From the NCBI RefSeq assembly GCF_900539295.1, contig NZ_UQBH01000021.1, positions 1-39,631 on the forward strand: a stretch of 39,631 nucleotides of DNA. The letters run 5' to 3'. Both the position numbers and the translations under genes were made by a program. The notes under the pieces were generated by a model, which was not told where the DNA came from, searched no databases, and saw nothing but the letters and a program-made list of their open reading frames with translations. Within the stretch, counting starts at the first letter, position 1. Each line of letters opens with the position of its first letter. The stretch comes from an uncultured Megasphaera sp. (GTDB lineage Bacteria > Bacillota > Negativicutes > Veillonellales > Megasphaeraceae). Below, piece after piece: positions 23,787 through 32,596 of the stretch.

Positions 23787-23839
23787 AACAGGAAAAGTTG
23801 CTCGAATTAAGAAATCTATGAGCAAAACCTTTTCCTGTT
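23787..23839 (-). terminator. Terminator of the rimP-ribF operon
   Basis: AACAGGAAAAG (23787-23797) pairs with CTTTTCCTGTT (23829-23839), with an inner TTGCTC/GAGCAA stem. On the minus strand a run of T follows. Confidence 0.9.
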
Positions 23840-23847
23840 AACGGTTT

Positions 23848-24786
23848 TTATTCAATTTCATCGGATGCAAAGAACTGACGCGTCGCCTTTTCATCGTTTT
23901 TCATCTGGGCGATAAGGTCGTCGGCCGAGGCAAAGACTTCTTCGCCGCGCAGACGCTTGCGAAAGCGCAGGCTGACGTTCTTGCCGTAGAGGTCCTTATC
24001 CCAGTCGAGGACGTGGGTCTCGATGCGGCGGTACTGGTTCTCAAAGGTCGGGTTATCGCCGATATTGGTCATGGCCGGGTGCCCTTCCCCATCCCACCAC
24101 AGCTCGGTCACATAGACGCCGTCGGGCGGAATGGCCATGTTGATGGGAATGAGCATATTGGCCGTAGCAAAGCCGATAGTTCGGCCGCGGTGATCACCGG
24201 GCACGATGGTCCCGGTCAAGGCAAAGGGGCGGCCTAAGAGGTTTTCAGCCGTCTCCATGTGGCCCATTTGGATGAGCCGGCGGATGACGGTACTGCTGAT
24301 AGGCGTCGTGCCGCCGGGTCGTTCGAGAAGGGTCAGGGCTTCGACTGGAATATCGTAGTCCGCCATGAAGGCTTTCATCGTATCCGTATTGCCGGCCGCC
24401 TTGGCCCCATAGGTAAAGTTGGAACCGACGACGATGACCGACGGTTGGATATAGGTCACCAGGTTGCGGCAGAACTCTTCCGGCGATTCGCGGAGGAGTC
24501 CTTCGCTCATAGGCAGGAGAACCAAGCCGTCGATGCCGACCGCTTCGATGTACTCTGCCTTTTGGGCGATTGTCGCCAGGCGCAGGGGCTCTTTTTCTGG
24601 GCATAAGACCGACATGGGATGGGCCGTGAAGGTGACCACCATGGTTTTCACACCGCCGGCTGCAGCCCGCTTGATGGCCGTCTTCATGACCATCTGATGG
24701 CCTTTATGAATGCCGTCAAAGGTCCCAAGGGCCACGACGGCGCCCGTAAAGCCGGTTATTTCCTGAAAGGAGTGGAATATTTCCAT
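23848..24786 (-). CDS. ribF: Bifunctional riboflavin kinase / FAD synthetase
   Basis: Makes FMN from riboflavin and then FAD. It is a 312-residue protein of standard length. The FAD synthetase half (residues ~15-180) has GTFDGIHKGHQ (nucleotidyltransferase HxGH-like site) and ISSTVIR; the flavokinase half (~185-308) has GFATANM, TNIGDNPTF and ETHVLDWDKDLYG. ATG 24786 follows GAGGT. It is the last gene of the large operon, 11 bases after truB, a pairing common in bacteria. Confidence 0.96.
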   Translation of the reverse strand: MEIFHSFQEITGFTGAVVALGTFDGIHKGHQMVMKTAIKRAAAGGVKTMVVTFTAHPMSVLCPEKEPLRLATIAQKAEYIEAVGIDGLVLLPMSEGLLRESPEEFCRNLVTYIQPSVIVVGSNFTYGAKAAGNTDTMKAFMADYDIPVEALTLLERPGGTTPISSTVIRRLIQMGHMETAENLLGRPFALTGTIVPGDHRGRTIGFATANMLIPINMAIPPDGVYVTELWWDGEGHPAMTNIGDNPTFENQYRRIETHVLDWDKDLYGKNVSLRFRKRLRGEEVFASADDLIAQMKNDEKATRQFFASDEIE

Positions 24787-24797
24787 CGTTAGTTACC

Positions 24798-25679
24798 TCA
24801 CAATCCGTCTGCAAACATCTTATGGGGACGCAGGATATGGTGCTGTTCATCGTAGCGGACGATACCCATCAGCCGTCCGTCAGGCCCATAGACGCGCAGA
24901 ACGTCATCATCCTTGAGATTCGGTCCGGCAAAGGGCACGGGGCGCCCTTGCAGGAGCAAAGAGCACTGTTTTTCAGAGCAATTGGCCCGCCTCAAATCAT
25001 GAATGGCCATGTCGGCCGGAAGGACATAGGCCTCCGGATTCGCTTCCAGCATTTCAAGGGTCGCCGCCTCTTCAATGGTAAACAGGCCGGCCCGGGTCCG
25101 GACGAGATAGGTCATGCAGGCACAGGTGCCGAGAGCGGTCCCCAAATCGCGGATAAGGGATCGGACATAGGTTCCCTTCGAGCAGGTCACGGCAAAGGTT
25201 CCCCGCCGGCCGTCAAAAGACAGGAGTTCCAGACTGTGAATCGTCACCTGCCGCACGGGCAGGGTGAAATCCCGGTCCTGACGAGCCAATTTATAGGCTT
25301 TGACGCCGTTGACGTTGATAGCTGAATACTTCGACGGCGCTTGGTCGATATCACCGCAGAAAGAGGCCAGGGCGCGGCGCAGGTCATCTTCGCTAAGGTT
25401 CGGAACGGGAGCCCTTTCGACGACGGTTCCCGTACTGTCTTCGGTATCCGTTTCCAGTCCCAAGACGAATTCGGCATGATAGGACTTGACGTCACTGTCG
25501 CCGTATTCGATGAGGCGCGTCGCCTGACCGGCATAGACCGGCAGGACGCCGGCTGCCAAGGGATCCAAAGTACCGGCGTGGCCCATCTTTTTCATGCCGT
25601 AAATGCGGCGCAGACAGCCGATGACGTCGTGACTGGACATCCCTGTCGGTTTGAGTACATTAATGATCCCGTGTATCAT
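24798..25679 (-). CDS. truB: tRNA pseudouridine(55) synthase
   Basis: Isomerises U55 in the T loop of tRNAs. At 293 residues it is full length. The catalytic Asp39 is in HAGTLDPLAAGVLP, with the N-terminal KPTGMSSHDV and the motif SKGTYVRSLIRDLG downstream. The C-terminal region resembles the PUA domain. The start overlaps the nrnA stop codon (ATGA), giving coupling. Confidence 0.96.
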   Translation of the reverse strand: MIHGIINVLKPTGMSSHDVIGCLRRIYGMKKMGHAGTLDPLAAGVLPVYAGQATRLIEYGDSDVKSYHAEFVLGLETDTEDSTGTVVERAPVPNLSEDDLRRALASFCGDIDQAPSKYSAINVNGVKAYKLARQDRDFTLPVRQVTIHSLELLSFDGRRGTFAVTCSKGTYVRSLIRDLGTALGTCACMTYLVRTRAGLFTIEEAATLEMLEANPEAYVLPADMAIHDLRRANCSEKQCSLLLQGRPVPFAGPNLKDDDVLRVYGPDGRLMGIVRYDEQHHILRPHKMFADGL

Positions 25680-26620
25680 AAGCGCTTTTCGATTTCCTTT
25701 ACGATGATGGCCTTGGCTTCATCTAAAGGCTTTTCAATAGTACAGCCGGCAGCCCGAATGTGACCGCCGCCGCCAAAGGAAGCGGCGATGGCATTGACGT
25801 CAACGCCTTTAGAACGCAGGCTGACCCGCGTTTCCTCCGGGCCGATGTATTTTACCGTAAAGGCCACTTCAGACCCTTTGACACGGCGGGCATAGTCGAT
25901 GTAGATGCCCGTGTGCTCCCCGATGACCGACAGGAGCTCCGGCGTGTAGGACAGGCAGGAAATACGGCCGTCGGCAAAGAGTTCCAGTTGATCGAGAACC
26001 TTCGACAAAGCCCGAAGCTTCGTGAGCGACCGTGCGTCAAGATGGTCTGAAATGACGTCGGGCTGAGCGCCGTTATCGACAAGGATGGCTGCCATGCGCA
26101 GGGTATGGCCCTTCGTGTTGTTGAACTTGAAGAAGCCGCAGTCCGTAGCGATGGCCGTATAAAGGGCATCGGCCATGGCCGGAGACCAGTCGGCATGCCA
26201 TTGATCAAAGAGATCGGTCAGGATTTCTCCCGTTGCCGCATAGTCGGGCTTAAAGTATTCCCACTGGGCAAAATGCTCGTTCGAGACGTGATGATCAAGG
26301 TTCAAAACCTTGCCGCAGACGAGGTCGGCTGTCTTGCCGATCCGTCCTAAGCCTGTCGCATCGAGGACGACCGTCAGCCACGAGGCATCGGTTTTGACCT
26401 GATCCGGCCGGCAGATGGAGGACAAGCCGTCGAGGAAGTTATAGCGATCGTCAATGTCATCGTCGATGACCATGACGGCATCCTTCCCTTCCGCCTTCAG
26501 CCAGTGCCACAAAGCCAGGACGCTCCCTAAGGCATCGCCGTCAGGGCTGACATGAGCCGTCACCAAAATGTGTTCATAGTGGTGAAGGAGAGTGTAGATT
26601 TCCTGAGCGGAGCAATTCAT
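25676..26620 (-). CDS. nrnA: Bifunctional oligoribonuclease / PAP phosphatase NrnA (DHH family)
   Basis: A DHH/DHHA1 phosphoesterase that degrades very short RNA and removes the 3' phosphate of phosphoadenosine phosphate. In 314 residues the metal motifs are visible: AHVSPDGDALGS (Asp27, Asp29), LDHHVSNEHF (109-111 DHH) and GGGGHIRAAG (~290). The ATG at 26620 is four bases past the rbfA stop codon and behind AAGGA; an earlier TTG at 26641 is less likely. It lies between rbfA and truB as in many Firmicutes. Confidence 0.93.
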   Translation of the reverse strand: MNCSAQEIYTLLHHYEHILVTAHVSPDGDALGSVLALWHWLKAEGKDAVMVIDDDIDDRYNFLDGLSSICRPDQVKTDASWLTVVLDATGLGRIGKTADLVCGKVLNLDHHVSNEHFAQWEYFKPDYAATGEILTDLFDQWHADWSPAMADALYTAIATDCGFFKFNNTKGHTLRMAAILVDNGAQPDVISDHLDARSLTKLRALSKVLDQLELFADGRISCLSYTPELLSVIGEHTGIYIDYARRVKGSEVAFTVKYIGPEETRVSLRSKGVDVNAIAASFGGGGHIRAAGCTIEKPLDEAKAIIVKEIEKRL

Positions 26621-26624
26621 GTCA

Positions 26625-26972
26625 TCAGTCCTTCTTTTCAATGTCGTGCAGAATTTTATCGATTTTCATCCCATAGTCAAGGGACGTATCTTCCTTAAAT
26701 ACAATAGACGGCGAATAGCGGATTCCCAGGCGTTTTCCGACTTCCGTCCGAATATAGCCCGTAGCCCGCTTCAAGGCTTCTAAGGTCTTGGCCTTCGCTT
26801 CGTCGTCACCAAAGAGGCTGACGTAAATCGTCGCGTCGCGCAGGTCGCCGGTGATGCGGGCATCGGTAACGGTGACGAAACCGATGCGCGGATCTTTTAA
26901 TTCATTCAGGAGCATCTTCGATACTTCCTGTTTAATAAATTCCTGGATTTTTCGTACTCGTAATTCTCCCAT
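26625..26972 (-). CDS. rbfA: 30S ribosome-binding factor RbfA
   Basis: A small KH-like protein that helps mature the 5' end of 16S rRNA in the small subunit and is needed for cold growth. Its 115 residues are complete: MGELRVRKIQEFIKQEVSK, LKDPRIGFVTVTDARITGDL and the FKEDTSLDYGMKIDKIL end match the family. ATG 26972 follows AAGGAGG, 15 bases after infB. Confidence 0.95.
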   Translation of the reverse strand: MGELRVRKIQEFIKQEVSKMLLNELKDPRIGFVTVTDARITGDLRDATIYVSLFGDDEAKAKTLEALKRATGYIRTEVGKRLGIRYSPSIVFKEDTSLDYGMKIDKILHDIEKKD

Positions 26973-26987
26973 CGAATGTCCCCTCCT

Positions 26988-29486
26988 TTATTCGGGTTCG
27001 ACTTCGACCATTTCGTAGGCTTCGATTTCGTCGCCTTCCTTGATGTCGCGGTACTTTTCAAGGGTAACGCCGCATTCGTAGCCCGAAGCGACTTCCTTGA
27101 CGTCATCTTTAAAGCGGCGCAGGCCGTCGATTTCGCCTTCGTGAACGACGATGCCGTTGCGGATGAGGCGGATCTTGGACGTGCTGGTAATCTTCCCTTC
27201 CTTGACATAGGAGCCGCCGACGATGACCTTCGGCGTCGTAATGACTTTACGGACTTCGGCACGGCCGATAATCTTTTCTTCGTATTTCTTTTCGAGCATG
27301 CCTTTGATAGCCGCTTCGACGTCGTTGATGGCGTCGTAAATGACGCGGTACATGCGCATGTCGACTTTTTCATGTTCTGCCATCTTGCGGGCTGCTGCAT
27401 CGGGACGGACGTTAAAGCCGATGATGAGGGCATTCGATGCCGATGCCAGCATGATATCCGATTCGTTGATGGCGCCGACGCCGGAATGGACGATGGCAAT
27501 GCGGACTTCGTCGCTCTTGATGCCCATCAGGGACTGGCTCAAGGCTTCGACAGAACCTTGGACGTCGCCCTTGATGATAAGCGGCAGTTCCTTCAGTTCA
27601 CCCTGCTGGATCTGGTTAAACAAGTCGTCGAGGGTAACCTTGGCGTTGACGTGGAGTTCGGACGAACGTTTCTTTTCCATTCGTTTTTCGGCAACGGAAC
27701 GGGCCGTCTTTTCGTCGGTAACGTTTAAGATATCGCCTGCTTCCGGTACGTCGTTGAGGCCGAGGATTTCAACGGGCAGAGACGGTTCGGCTTTCTTGAC
27801 CCGTTCGCCTCGTTCGTTGTTCATGGCCCGGACTTTACCGAAGGCCGTACCGACGATGATCGTATCGCCGACGCGAAGGGTGCCCTTCTGGATGAGGACG
27901 GATGCGACAGGACCGCGGCCTTTATCGAGCTTAGCTTCGATGACGACGCCCTGAGCCGGACGGTTCGGGTTGGCTTTGAGGTCCTGTACTTCAGCCAGGA
28001 CGAGGATGTTTTCGAGGAGGTCGTCGAGGCCGATCTTTTTATGGGCCGAAACGGGAACCATGATGGTATCGCCGCCCCAGTCTTCACTGATGAGGCCGTA
28101 TTCGGTCAGCTGCTGCATGACGTGTTCCGGATTGGCACTTTCTTTATCGATCTTGTTAATGGCGACGATGACCGGTACACCTGCCGATTTGGCATGGTTG
28201 ATGGATTCAATCGTCTGAGGCATGACGCCGTCGTCAGCGGCGACGACCAGGACGGCAATATCCGTAACCTGAGCACCGCGGGCACGCATGGCCGTAAAGG
28301 CTTCGTGGCCCGGCGTATCCATGAAGGTGATTTTCCGGCCTTCGTAACGGACCTGATAAGCACCGATGTGCTGCGTAATGCCGCCGGCTTCGTGGCTGGT
28401 GACATTGGTCTGACGGATGGCGTCGAGGAGACTCGTCTTGCCGTGGTCGACGTGACCCATGATGGTGACGACAGGCGGACGAGTTTTAAGGGTTTCCGGT
28501 GCATCGATGATTTCTTCGATTTCCGTCGGATCTTCCGGCGGCGCTTCCATGGTAACGGTGACGCCGAATTCATCAGCAATCAAAGAAGCCGTATCGAAGT
28601 CGAGTTCCTGGTTAATGGTCGCCATGATGCCGCCCATGAGGAGCTTTTTCATGACTTCGCCGACATCGCGGCCCATGCGTTCGGCAAAATCTTTAACGAT
28701 AATCGTTTCCGGAAGTTCAACGGACGTCGGATAGTTCTTCTTCGGCATTTCAACAGCGACAGGAGCCTGGTTTTTCTGATTGCGCTTGTTTTTGTGCTTG
28801 CCCTTGTTCAATACGTTGGACAAGAGGGTATGCGGACGGTTGCCGCCATTCTTGTTGCTGCGGTTCTGCTGACCGCCGCGGCGATTGTTGTTTTTATTGC
28901 TGCCGCCGCTGCGGTTTGCACCTTCGCCGCCTCCCTGCTGGGAATTGCCGAAATAGCGGGTGCGCTTCGTATCGCCGCCCTGACGGTTCTGCTGACCGCC
29001 CTTATTGCCGCCCTGCTGCTGGCGCTGAGCACCCTGTTTCTGACCGCCCTGGGCGTTTTTAGCATTATGCCCCTGCTGCCCCTGCTGGTTCGGCTGGTTC
29101 TGGCGTTTGGCATTATGGTTCTGCGTATTCTGCGTCCCCTGGTTGTTGTTCTGATTATTCTGTCGGCGCGGATTGCTCTGTTTTTTGTTTTTATTCTGTC
29201 GGCTCGTTTCGTTCACTGTTCGGCTATTTCCTTCCCCTGTCTGTTTACTTTCCTGTTTCTTTTCAGGTTTTCTTTCCGGTTTGCTTTCCTGCTTTCTGTC
29301 CGGTTTATGATCTGCCCTGGCATCTCCTTTGTGGCCCTTTTTAAAGGCTGCGTCGAGGATGCCTTTCATCTTGTCATCGATACTGGTAAAATTACCGGCT
29401 TTAATCTGATGATCTTCCAACGTCTTTATAACGGTTTTAGTAGGGACGCCGTATTCTTTCGCGGCTTCGTATACTCGTTTCGTCAT
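26988..29486 (-). CDS. infB: Translation initiation factor IF-2
   Basis: The GTPase that positions initiator tRNA on the 30S subunit. In 832 residues, it has an N-terminal IF2N helix bundle (~1-50), a low-complexity Gln/Asn/Gly/Lys/Arg-rich linker (~60-245), a second IF2N part (~255-315), the G domain with GHVDHGKTSL, DTPGHEAF and NKID motifs (~335-500), and the C-terminal domains. ATG 29486 follows GGGGGTAA. It is translated from the same mRNA as rbfA and ylxQ. Confidence 0.97.
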   Translation of the reverse strand: MTKRVYEAAKEYGVPTKTVIKTLEDHQIKAGNFTSIDDKMKGILDAAFKKGHKGDARADHKPDRKQESKPERKPEKKQESKQTGEGNSRTVNETSRQNKNKKQSNPRRQNNQNNNQGTQNTQNHNAKRQNQPNQQGQQGHNAKNAQGGQKQGAQRQQQGGNKGGQQNRQGGDTKRTRYFGNSQQGGGEGANRSGGSNKNNNRRGGQQNRSNKNGGNRPHTLLSNVLNKGKHKNKRNQKNQAPVAVEMPKKNYPTSVELPETIIVKDFAERMGRDVGEVMKKLLMGGIMATINQELDFDTASLIADEFGVTVTMEAPPEDPTEIEEIIDAPETLKTRPPVVTIMGHVDHGKTSLLDAIRQTNVTSHEAGGITQHIGAYQVRYEGRKITFMDTPGHEAFTAMRARGAQVTDIAVLVVAADDGVMPQTIESINHAKSAGVPVIVAINKIDKESANPEHVMQQLTEYGLISEDWGGDTIMVPVSAHKKIGLDDLLENILVLAEVQDLKANPNRPAQGVVIEAKLDKGRGPVASVLIQKGTLRVGDTIIVGTAFGKVRAMNNERGERVKKAEPSLPVEILGLNDVPEAGDILNVTDEKTARSVAEKRMEKKRSSELHVNAKVTLDDLFNQIQQGELKELPLIIKGDVQGSVEALSQSLMGIKSDEVRIAIVHSGVGAINESDIMLASASNALIIGFNVRPDAAARKMAEHEKVDMRMYRVIYDAINDVEAAIKGMLEKKYEEKIIGRAEVRKVITTPKVIVGGSYVKEGKITSTSKIRLIRNGIVVHEGEIDGLRRFKDDVKEVASGYECGVTLEKYRDIKEGDEIEAYEMVEVEPE

Positions 29487-29500
29487 CTAGTTACCCCCTT

Positions 29501-29806
29501 CTATTCATCACGCTTCGCTTTCTCTATGGCTGCCGCAAATCCTTTATCGTCGACCAGAACGATGACGTTCTGGGCTTTGCCGACAGCATTTCCTAATTCG
29601 TCTTTAGTATATGTATCAATGATGACGATCCCTTTTCTCTCAGCTAAGCGGCGGTATTTGGTGACGTTGTCATTGCCGCCGTCTGCTGCGAGGAACAGTA
29701 AAGGGACGTTCTTTTTCTTCAATGTTTTCTGTGCGGCTCCGTCACCGCAGACGGTCTTGCCGGCTCGGCAGGCAAGGCCTAAGAGATTCAGGATTTTGTC
29801 GCTCAC
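29501..29806 (-). CDS. ylxQ: L7Ae/L30e-family RNA-binding protein YlxQ
   Basis: A 101-residue kink-turn-binding-fold protein found next to nusA and infB in Firmicutes. Its exact function is unresolved. ILNLLGLACRAGKTVCGDGA and the late NVIVLVDDKGFA are family features. The start is GTG at 29806, overlapping the rnpM stop codon by four bases (GTGA). It is 14 bases before infB. Confidence 0.9.
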   Translation of the reverse strand: MSDKILNLLGLACRAGKTVCGDGAAQKTLKKKNVPLLFLAADGGNDNVTKYRRLAERKGIVIIDTYTKDELGNAVGKAQNVIVLVDDKGFAAAIEKAKRDE

Positions 29807-30063
29807 AACAGTTCCTTTCTCAATGCCTCGTAAATATCGATCGACACTTTGGTCTTTAACGACCGTTCCAAACGATGCTCTTTATAGGCTTTTTCAAGGC
29901 ATTCGCTGTCCGGGCAGAGATAGACGCCGCGGCCGGACTTCTTGCCGGTCTTATCGATTTCGACCGTCCCTTCCGGCGTGCGGACGACGCGGATCATCTC
30001 TTTCTTGCTCTTGAGTTCCTGACAGCCGGCACAGACGCGCATCGGAGTCTTTCGGGTCTTCAT
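29803..30063 (-). CDS. rnpM: RNase P modulator RnpM (YlxR family)
   Basis: A basic 86-residue RNA-binding protein. The family signature is clear: MRVCAGC with Cys-x-x-Cys near residue 11-14, the GRGVYLCPDSECLEKA region and a basic C-terminal helix. Members of this family have been reported to bind RNase P RNA. ATG 30063 lies three bases after the nusA stop codon, and it overlaps ylxQ. Confidence 0.9.
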   Translation of the reverse strand: MKTRKTPMRVCAGCQELKSKKEMIRVVRTPEGTVEIDKTGKKSGRGVYLCPDSECLEKAYKEHRLERSLKTKVSIDIYEALRKELL

Positions 30064-30066
30064 CGC

Positions 30067-31212
30067 TTATTCTCCTTCCGTGGGGACAGTCGATTCGCTG
30101 TCCGAAGGCAGAGCCATTTCACTGAGGACGTCCATGTCATCGGCCTCAGCCGTTTCAGGAGCATCGCCGTCAAAAGCTTCTGCCGCCTGGCTTTCACTCT
30201 TGATGTCGATTTTCCAGTTGGTCAGTTTCGCTGCCAACCGGGCATTCTGACCGGCTTTACCGATGGCCAGGGACAGCTGATAGTCGGGAACGACGACGCC
30301 CGACGATTTTTCAGCTTCGTCGACGGTGACCGAAATGACCTGAGCCGGGCTGAGGGCATTGGCGATGTAGACGGCCGGATCTTCATCCCATTTGACGATG
30401 TCGATCTTTTCGTTCTGTAATTCAGAAACGATGTTCTGGACGCGGACGCCTTTGGGACCGACACAAGCGCCGACGGAGTCGACGTTTTCATCGCGGGAAT
30501 AGACGGCGACTTTCGAGCGGCGGCCCGGTTCGCGGGCGACGGACTTCAGTTCGACGACGCCTTCATAGATTTCCGGTACTTCCAATTCAAAGAGCCGCTT
30601 GAGCAGGCCCGGATGAGTACGGGAAACGAGGATCTGAGCCCCTTTCGTCGTCTTGCGCACTTCGACGACGTAGCACTTGATGCGCTGGCCGACGGTGTAG
30701 GTTTCGGTCGGAATCTGTTCCGACGCCGGCAAAATAGCTTCGGCTTTCCCGAGGTCGACGTAGACGCTCTTATTTTCGATGCGCTGGATGATGCCCGTAA
30801 TGATGTCATCCATGCGGTCTGAAAATTCATCATAAACGATATTGCGTTCGGCTTCGCGCAGGCGCTGAATCATGACTTGCTTGGCGGCCTGAGCGGCAAT
30901 GCGGCCGAAGTTGGCCGGCGTCACGTCGACATTGACGATGTCGCCGACTTCATAGCCGGGATCGATGAGCCGTGCCTTATCGAGAGAAATTTCGATATCC
31001 TCATCTTCGACGTCATCGACGACGGTCTTAGCAGCCTGAATATGGTAGTCCCCGGTCGTGCGGTTCAGGGTAACTTCTGCCGTCGGATTGGCATCGGGCT
31101 CTTTCTTGTAGGCCGTAATCAAAACGGCTTCCAGAGAGTCGCAGATGACATCCGAAGATACGCCTTTCTCTTTGGATAAGTAAGCAATAGCATTGAGCAA
31201 TTCTTTATTCAC
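30067..31212 (-). CDS. nusA: Transcription termination/antitermination factor NusA
   Basis: Binds RNA polymerase and nascent RNA and modulates pausing and termination. The 381 residues comprise the N-terminal polymerase-binding domain, S1 domain, and two KH domains, ending with an acidic tail (~345-381) that some Firmicute NusA lack. GTG 31212 is the start: MNKELLNAIAYLSKEKG is the canonical N-terminus and GGAGGT sits seven bases upstream. The GTG five codons earlier overlaps the rimP stop codon and is rejected. Confidence 0.95.
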   Translation of the reverse strand: MNKELLNAIAYLSKEKGVSSDVICDSLEAVLITAYKKEPDANPTAEVTLNRTTGDYHIQAAKTVVDDVEDEDIEISLDKARLIDPGYEVGDIVNVDVTPANFGRIAAQAAKQVMIQRLREAERNIVYDEFSDRMDDIITGIIQRIENKSVYVDLGKAEAILPASEQIPTETYTVGQRIKCYVVEVRKTTKGAQILVSRTHPGLLKRLFELEVPEIYEGVVELKSVAREPGRRSKVAVYSRDENVDSVGACVGPKGVRVQNIVSELQNEKIDIVKWDEDPAVYIANALSPAQVISVTVDEAEKSSGVVVPDYQLSLAIGKAGQNARLAAKLTNWKIDIKSESQAAEAFDGDAPETAEADDMDVLSEMALPSDSESTVPTEGE

Positions 31213-31226
31213 GGTAATAACCTCCA

Positions 31227-31697
31227 CTAAAAATCAATATGCAAACGTACTTGCGATATTTCTTTCCTGTCTATCTCTTGTTCCTGGCCGTTGATGACGA
31301 CGACGAGCTTATCATCATCCGTCTTTTTAACCAGTTCAGCCGTCACATCTTTGACGCCGTTCCAAGCTTTGAAAAAATGGATATCTACCTGCCGGCCGGC
31401 ATAGCGGACAAAGTCCTTATCCTTCCGCAGGATGCGGTCCAATCCGGGCGACGACACTTCGAGGAGGTAATTTTCACGAATCGGATCCTTTTCATCGAGG
31501 ACCTGGCTCAGTTTTTCACTGACAGCTTGGCAGTCTTCCAGGTCGACGCCTCCTTCTTTGTCGATAAACACGCGCAAATACCAATCGCGTTCACGCACGT
31601 ATTCGACATCGACTAATTCGATATCAGTCCCTGCAATAATCGTTTCTACTTCTTTAGCAATCAAATCTTCAATGTGTTCACGTCTCATCGTATTCAC
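31227..31697 (-). CDS. rimP: Ribosome maturation factor RimP
   Basis: Needed for assembly of the 30S subunit. It is 156 residues from GTG 31697, which has GAGG at spacing 8; ATG 31688, three codons later, is also possible. The N-terminal VDVEYVRERDWYLRVFIDKEGG and ENYLLEVSSPGLDR segments are the family motifs. It is the first gene of the nine-gene operon; a leader hairpin lies at 31734-31757. Confidence 0.94.
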   Translation of the reverse strand: MNTMRREHIEDLIAKEVETIIAGTDIELVDVEYVRERDWYLRVFIDKEGGVDLEDCQAVSEKLSQVLDEKDPIRENYLLEVSSPGLDRILRKDKDFVRYAGRQVDIHFFKAWNGVKDVTAELVKKTDDDKLVVVINGQEQEIDRKEISQVRLHIDF

Positions 31698-31733
31698 CAG
31701 CCTGTCCTCAAAAAATTCTGTTAGGTAAAAGTT

Positions 31734-31757
31734 AAGAGTGGGCTCTCACCCACTCTT
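31734..31757 (-). other. Leader hairpin of the rimP-nusA-infB operon
   Basis: AAGAGTGGG (31734-31742) and CCCACTCTT (31749-31757) pair perfectly around CTCTCA. It is in the 5' untranslated region, between the promoter and rimP. It lacks a good T run on the minus strand, so a plain terminator is unlikely; a processing or autoregulatory (NusA) element is possible. Confidence 0.5.
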
Positions 31758-31784
31758 CGCATCGAAACATCTAAATTACTTTAT

Positions 31785-31813
31785 AGTATACCACTGTCTG
31801 CTCATTCTGACAA
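31785..31813 (-). promoter_or_regulatory. Promoter of the rimP-ribF operon
   Basis: On the minus strand TTGTCA (31813-31808) and TATACT (31790-31785), with an extended TGG before the -10, are 17 bases apart. The -35 lies inside the last codons of the upstream gene. Confidence 0.8.
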
Positions 31814-32497
31814 CGACTTGTCCCGGTCGGCCCCGATGGCATCGAGGACCGGCAGGAGCCGTTTCCGCAGGGCTGCTTCCAATTCCCGCAAGGTCGACGT
31901 ATCGAAGTCGTGGACCAGGTTCGGCAAGTTCTGCACCCGCCGTTCGGCGAAAAAATCGTCGCGCAGGACATTGTACATCAGGGACAGGCCGCTTCGCGAT
32001 GCCTTATCGTAATAGGATAAGATCATATAAGACCCGTTGATGATGCGCACAGCCTCGTTGGGCTTGATGAGCCGCCGGAATCCGCCGTACGTTTCAGGAA
32101 GGAAGTCATCCCAGGAAACGTCGGGCAATCCTTTATGGTACAGAATGACGCCGAAGTTTTCCTTTCGATCCACATAGGCGTTGCGGATGATCCGGGCCAG
32201 CCGCGCTTCGACCATTTTTCGGAAAGCGTCTAATGAGCCGGTGATAAATTCGATAAGGGCAAATTCCAACATGCCGATATCGACCCGAACGGCGTACTCT
32301 TCCGATTCGGGGTTGAAGATAGCCCGCACAGTCCAGCCGTTATCCTTATTTTCATAAGTGAACAGGCGATATTCGACGGGGTTTCCGTCTTTCTCCACCA
32401 TGCGATATTCTTCCAATAACTGAAAATCTCCCACCGTAAGTGGGAGAACAGTCATGATATTCCATTGTTTGAGCGTTTCAATCAATGTGTTATCCAT
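31802..32497 (-). CDS. Unknown conserved-looking protein
   Basis: A 231-residue protein that I do not recognise. There is no signal peptide or membrane segment. It is predicted soluble, with many aromatic and charged residues (for example YRLFTYENKDNGWTVRAIF, YGGFRRLIKPNEAVRIING, SGLSLMYNVLRDDFFAERR). The reading frame has the same codon style as neighbours and a convincing stop just before the rimP promoter. The start at ATG 32497 has only a poor ribosome-binding site and follows the tRNA-Leu 3' end by nine bases; residues further upstream are tRNA and cannot be protein. Translation may rely on ATG 32458, where GGA is at spacing 6. Confidence 0.6.
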   Translation of the reverse strand: MDNTLIETLKQWNIMTVLPLTVGDFQLLEEYRMVEKDGNPVEYRLFTYENKDNGWTVRAIFNPESEEYAVRVDIGMLEFALIEFITGSLDAFRKMVEARLARIIRNAYVDRKENFGVILYHKGLPDVSWDDFLPETYGGFRRLIKPNEAVRIINGSYMILSYYDKASRSGLSLMYNVLRDDFFAERRVQNLPNLVHDFDTSTLRELEAALRKRLLPVLDAIGADRDKSLSE

Positions 32498-32506
32498 AGT
32501 AATGAA

Positions 32507-32591
32507 TGGTGCGGTTGGCGGGAGTTGAACCCGCACGATCAGAGATCACTGCCGCCTGAAGACAGCGCGTCTGCCATTCCGCCACAACCGC
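32507..32591 (-). tRNA. tRNA-Leu(CAG)
   Basis: An 85-base tRNA with an encoded CCA and the long variable arm of the leucine class. Acceptor GCGGTTG pairs with CAACCGC. Anticodon stem CTGTC/GGCAG encloses TTCAGGC, giving CAG, which reads CUG. It lies five bases after the transglycosylase stop codon and nine bases before the next coding start, so processing from a long transcript is likely unless the promoter at 32643-32671 is used. Confidence 0.94.
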
Positions 32592-32596
32592 ATAAC

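Noticed and set aside
28041..30014. A 657-codon open frame on the plus strand
   Set aside because: It is antisense to infB, ylxQ and rnpM, which are well-supported. Its hydrophobic leucine/alanine runs are the reverse complement of the Gln/Asn-rich IF2 linker.
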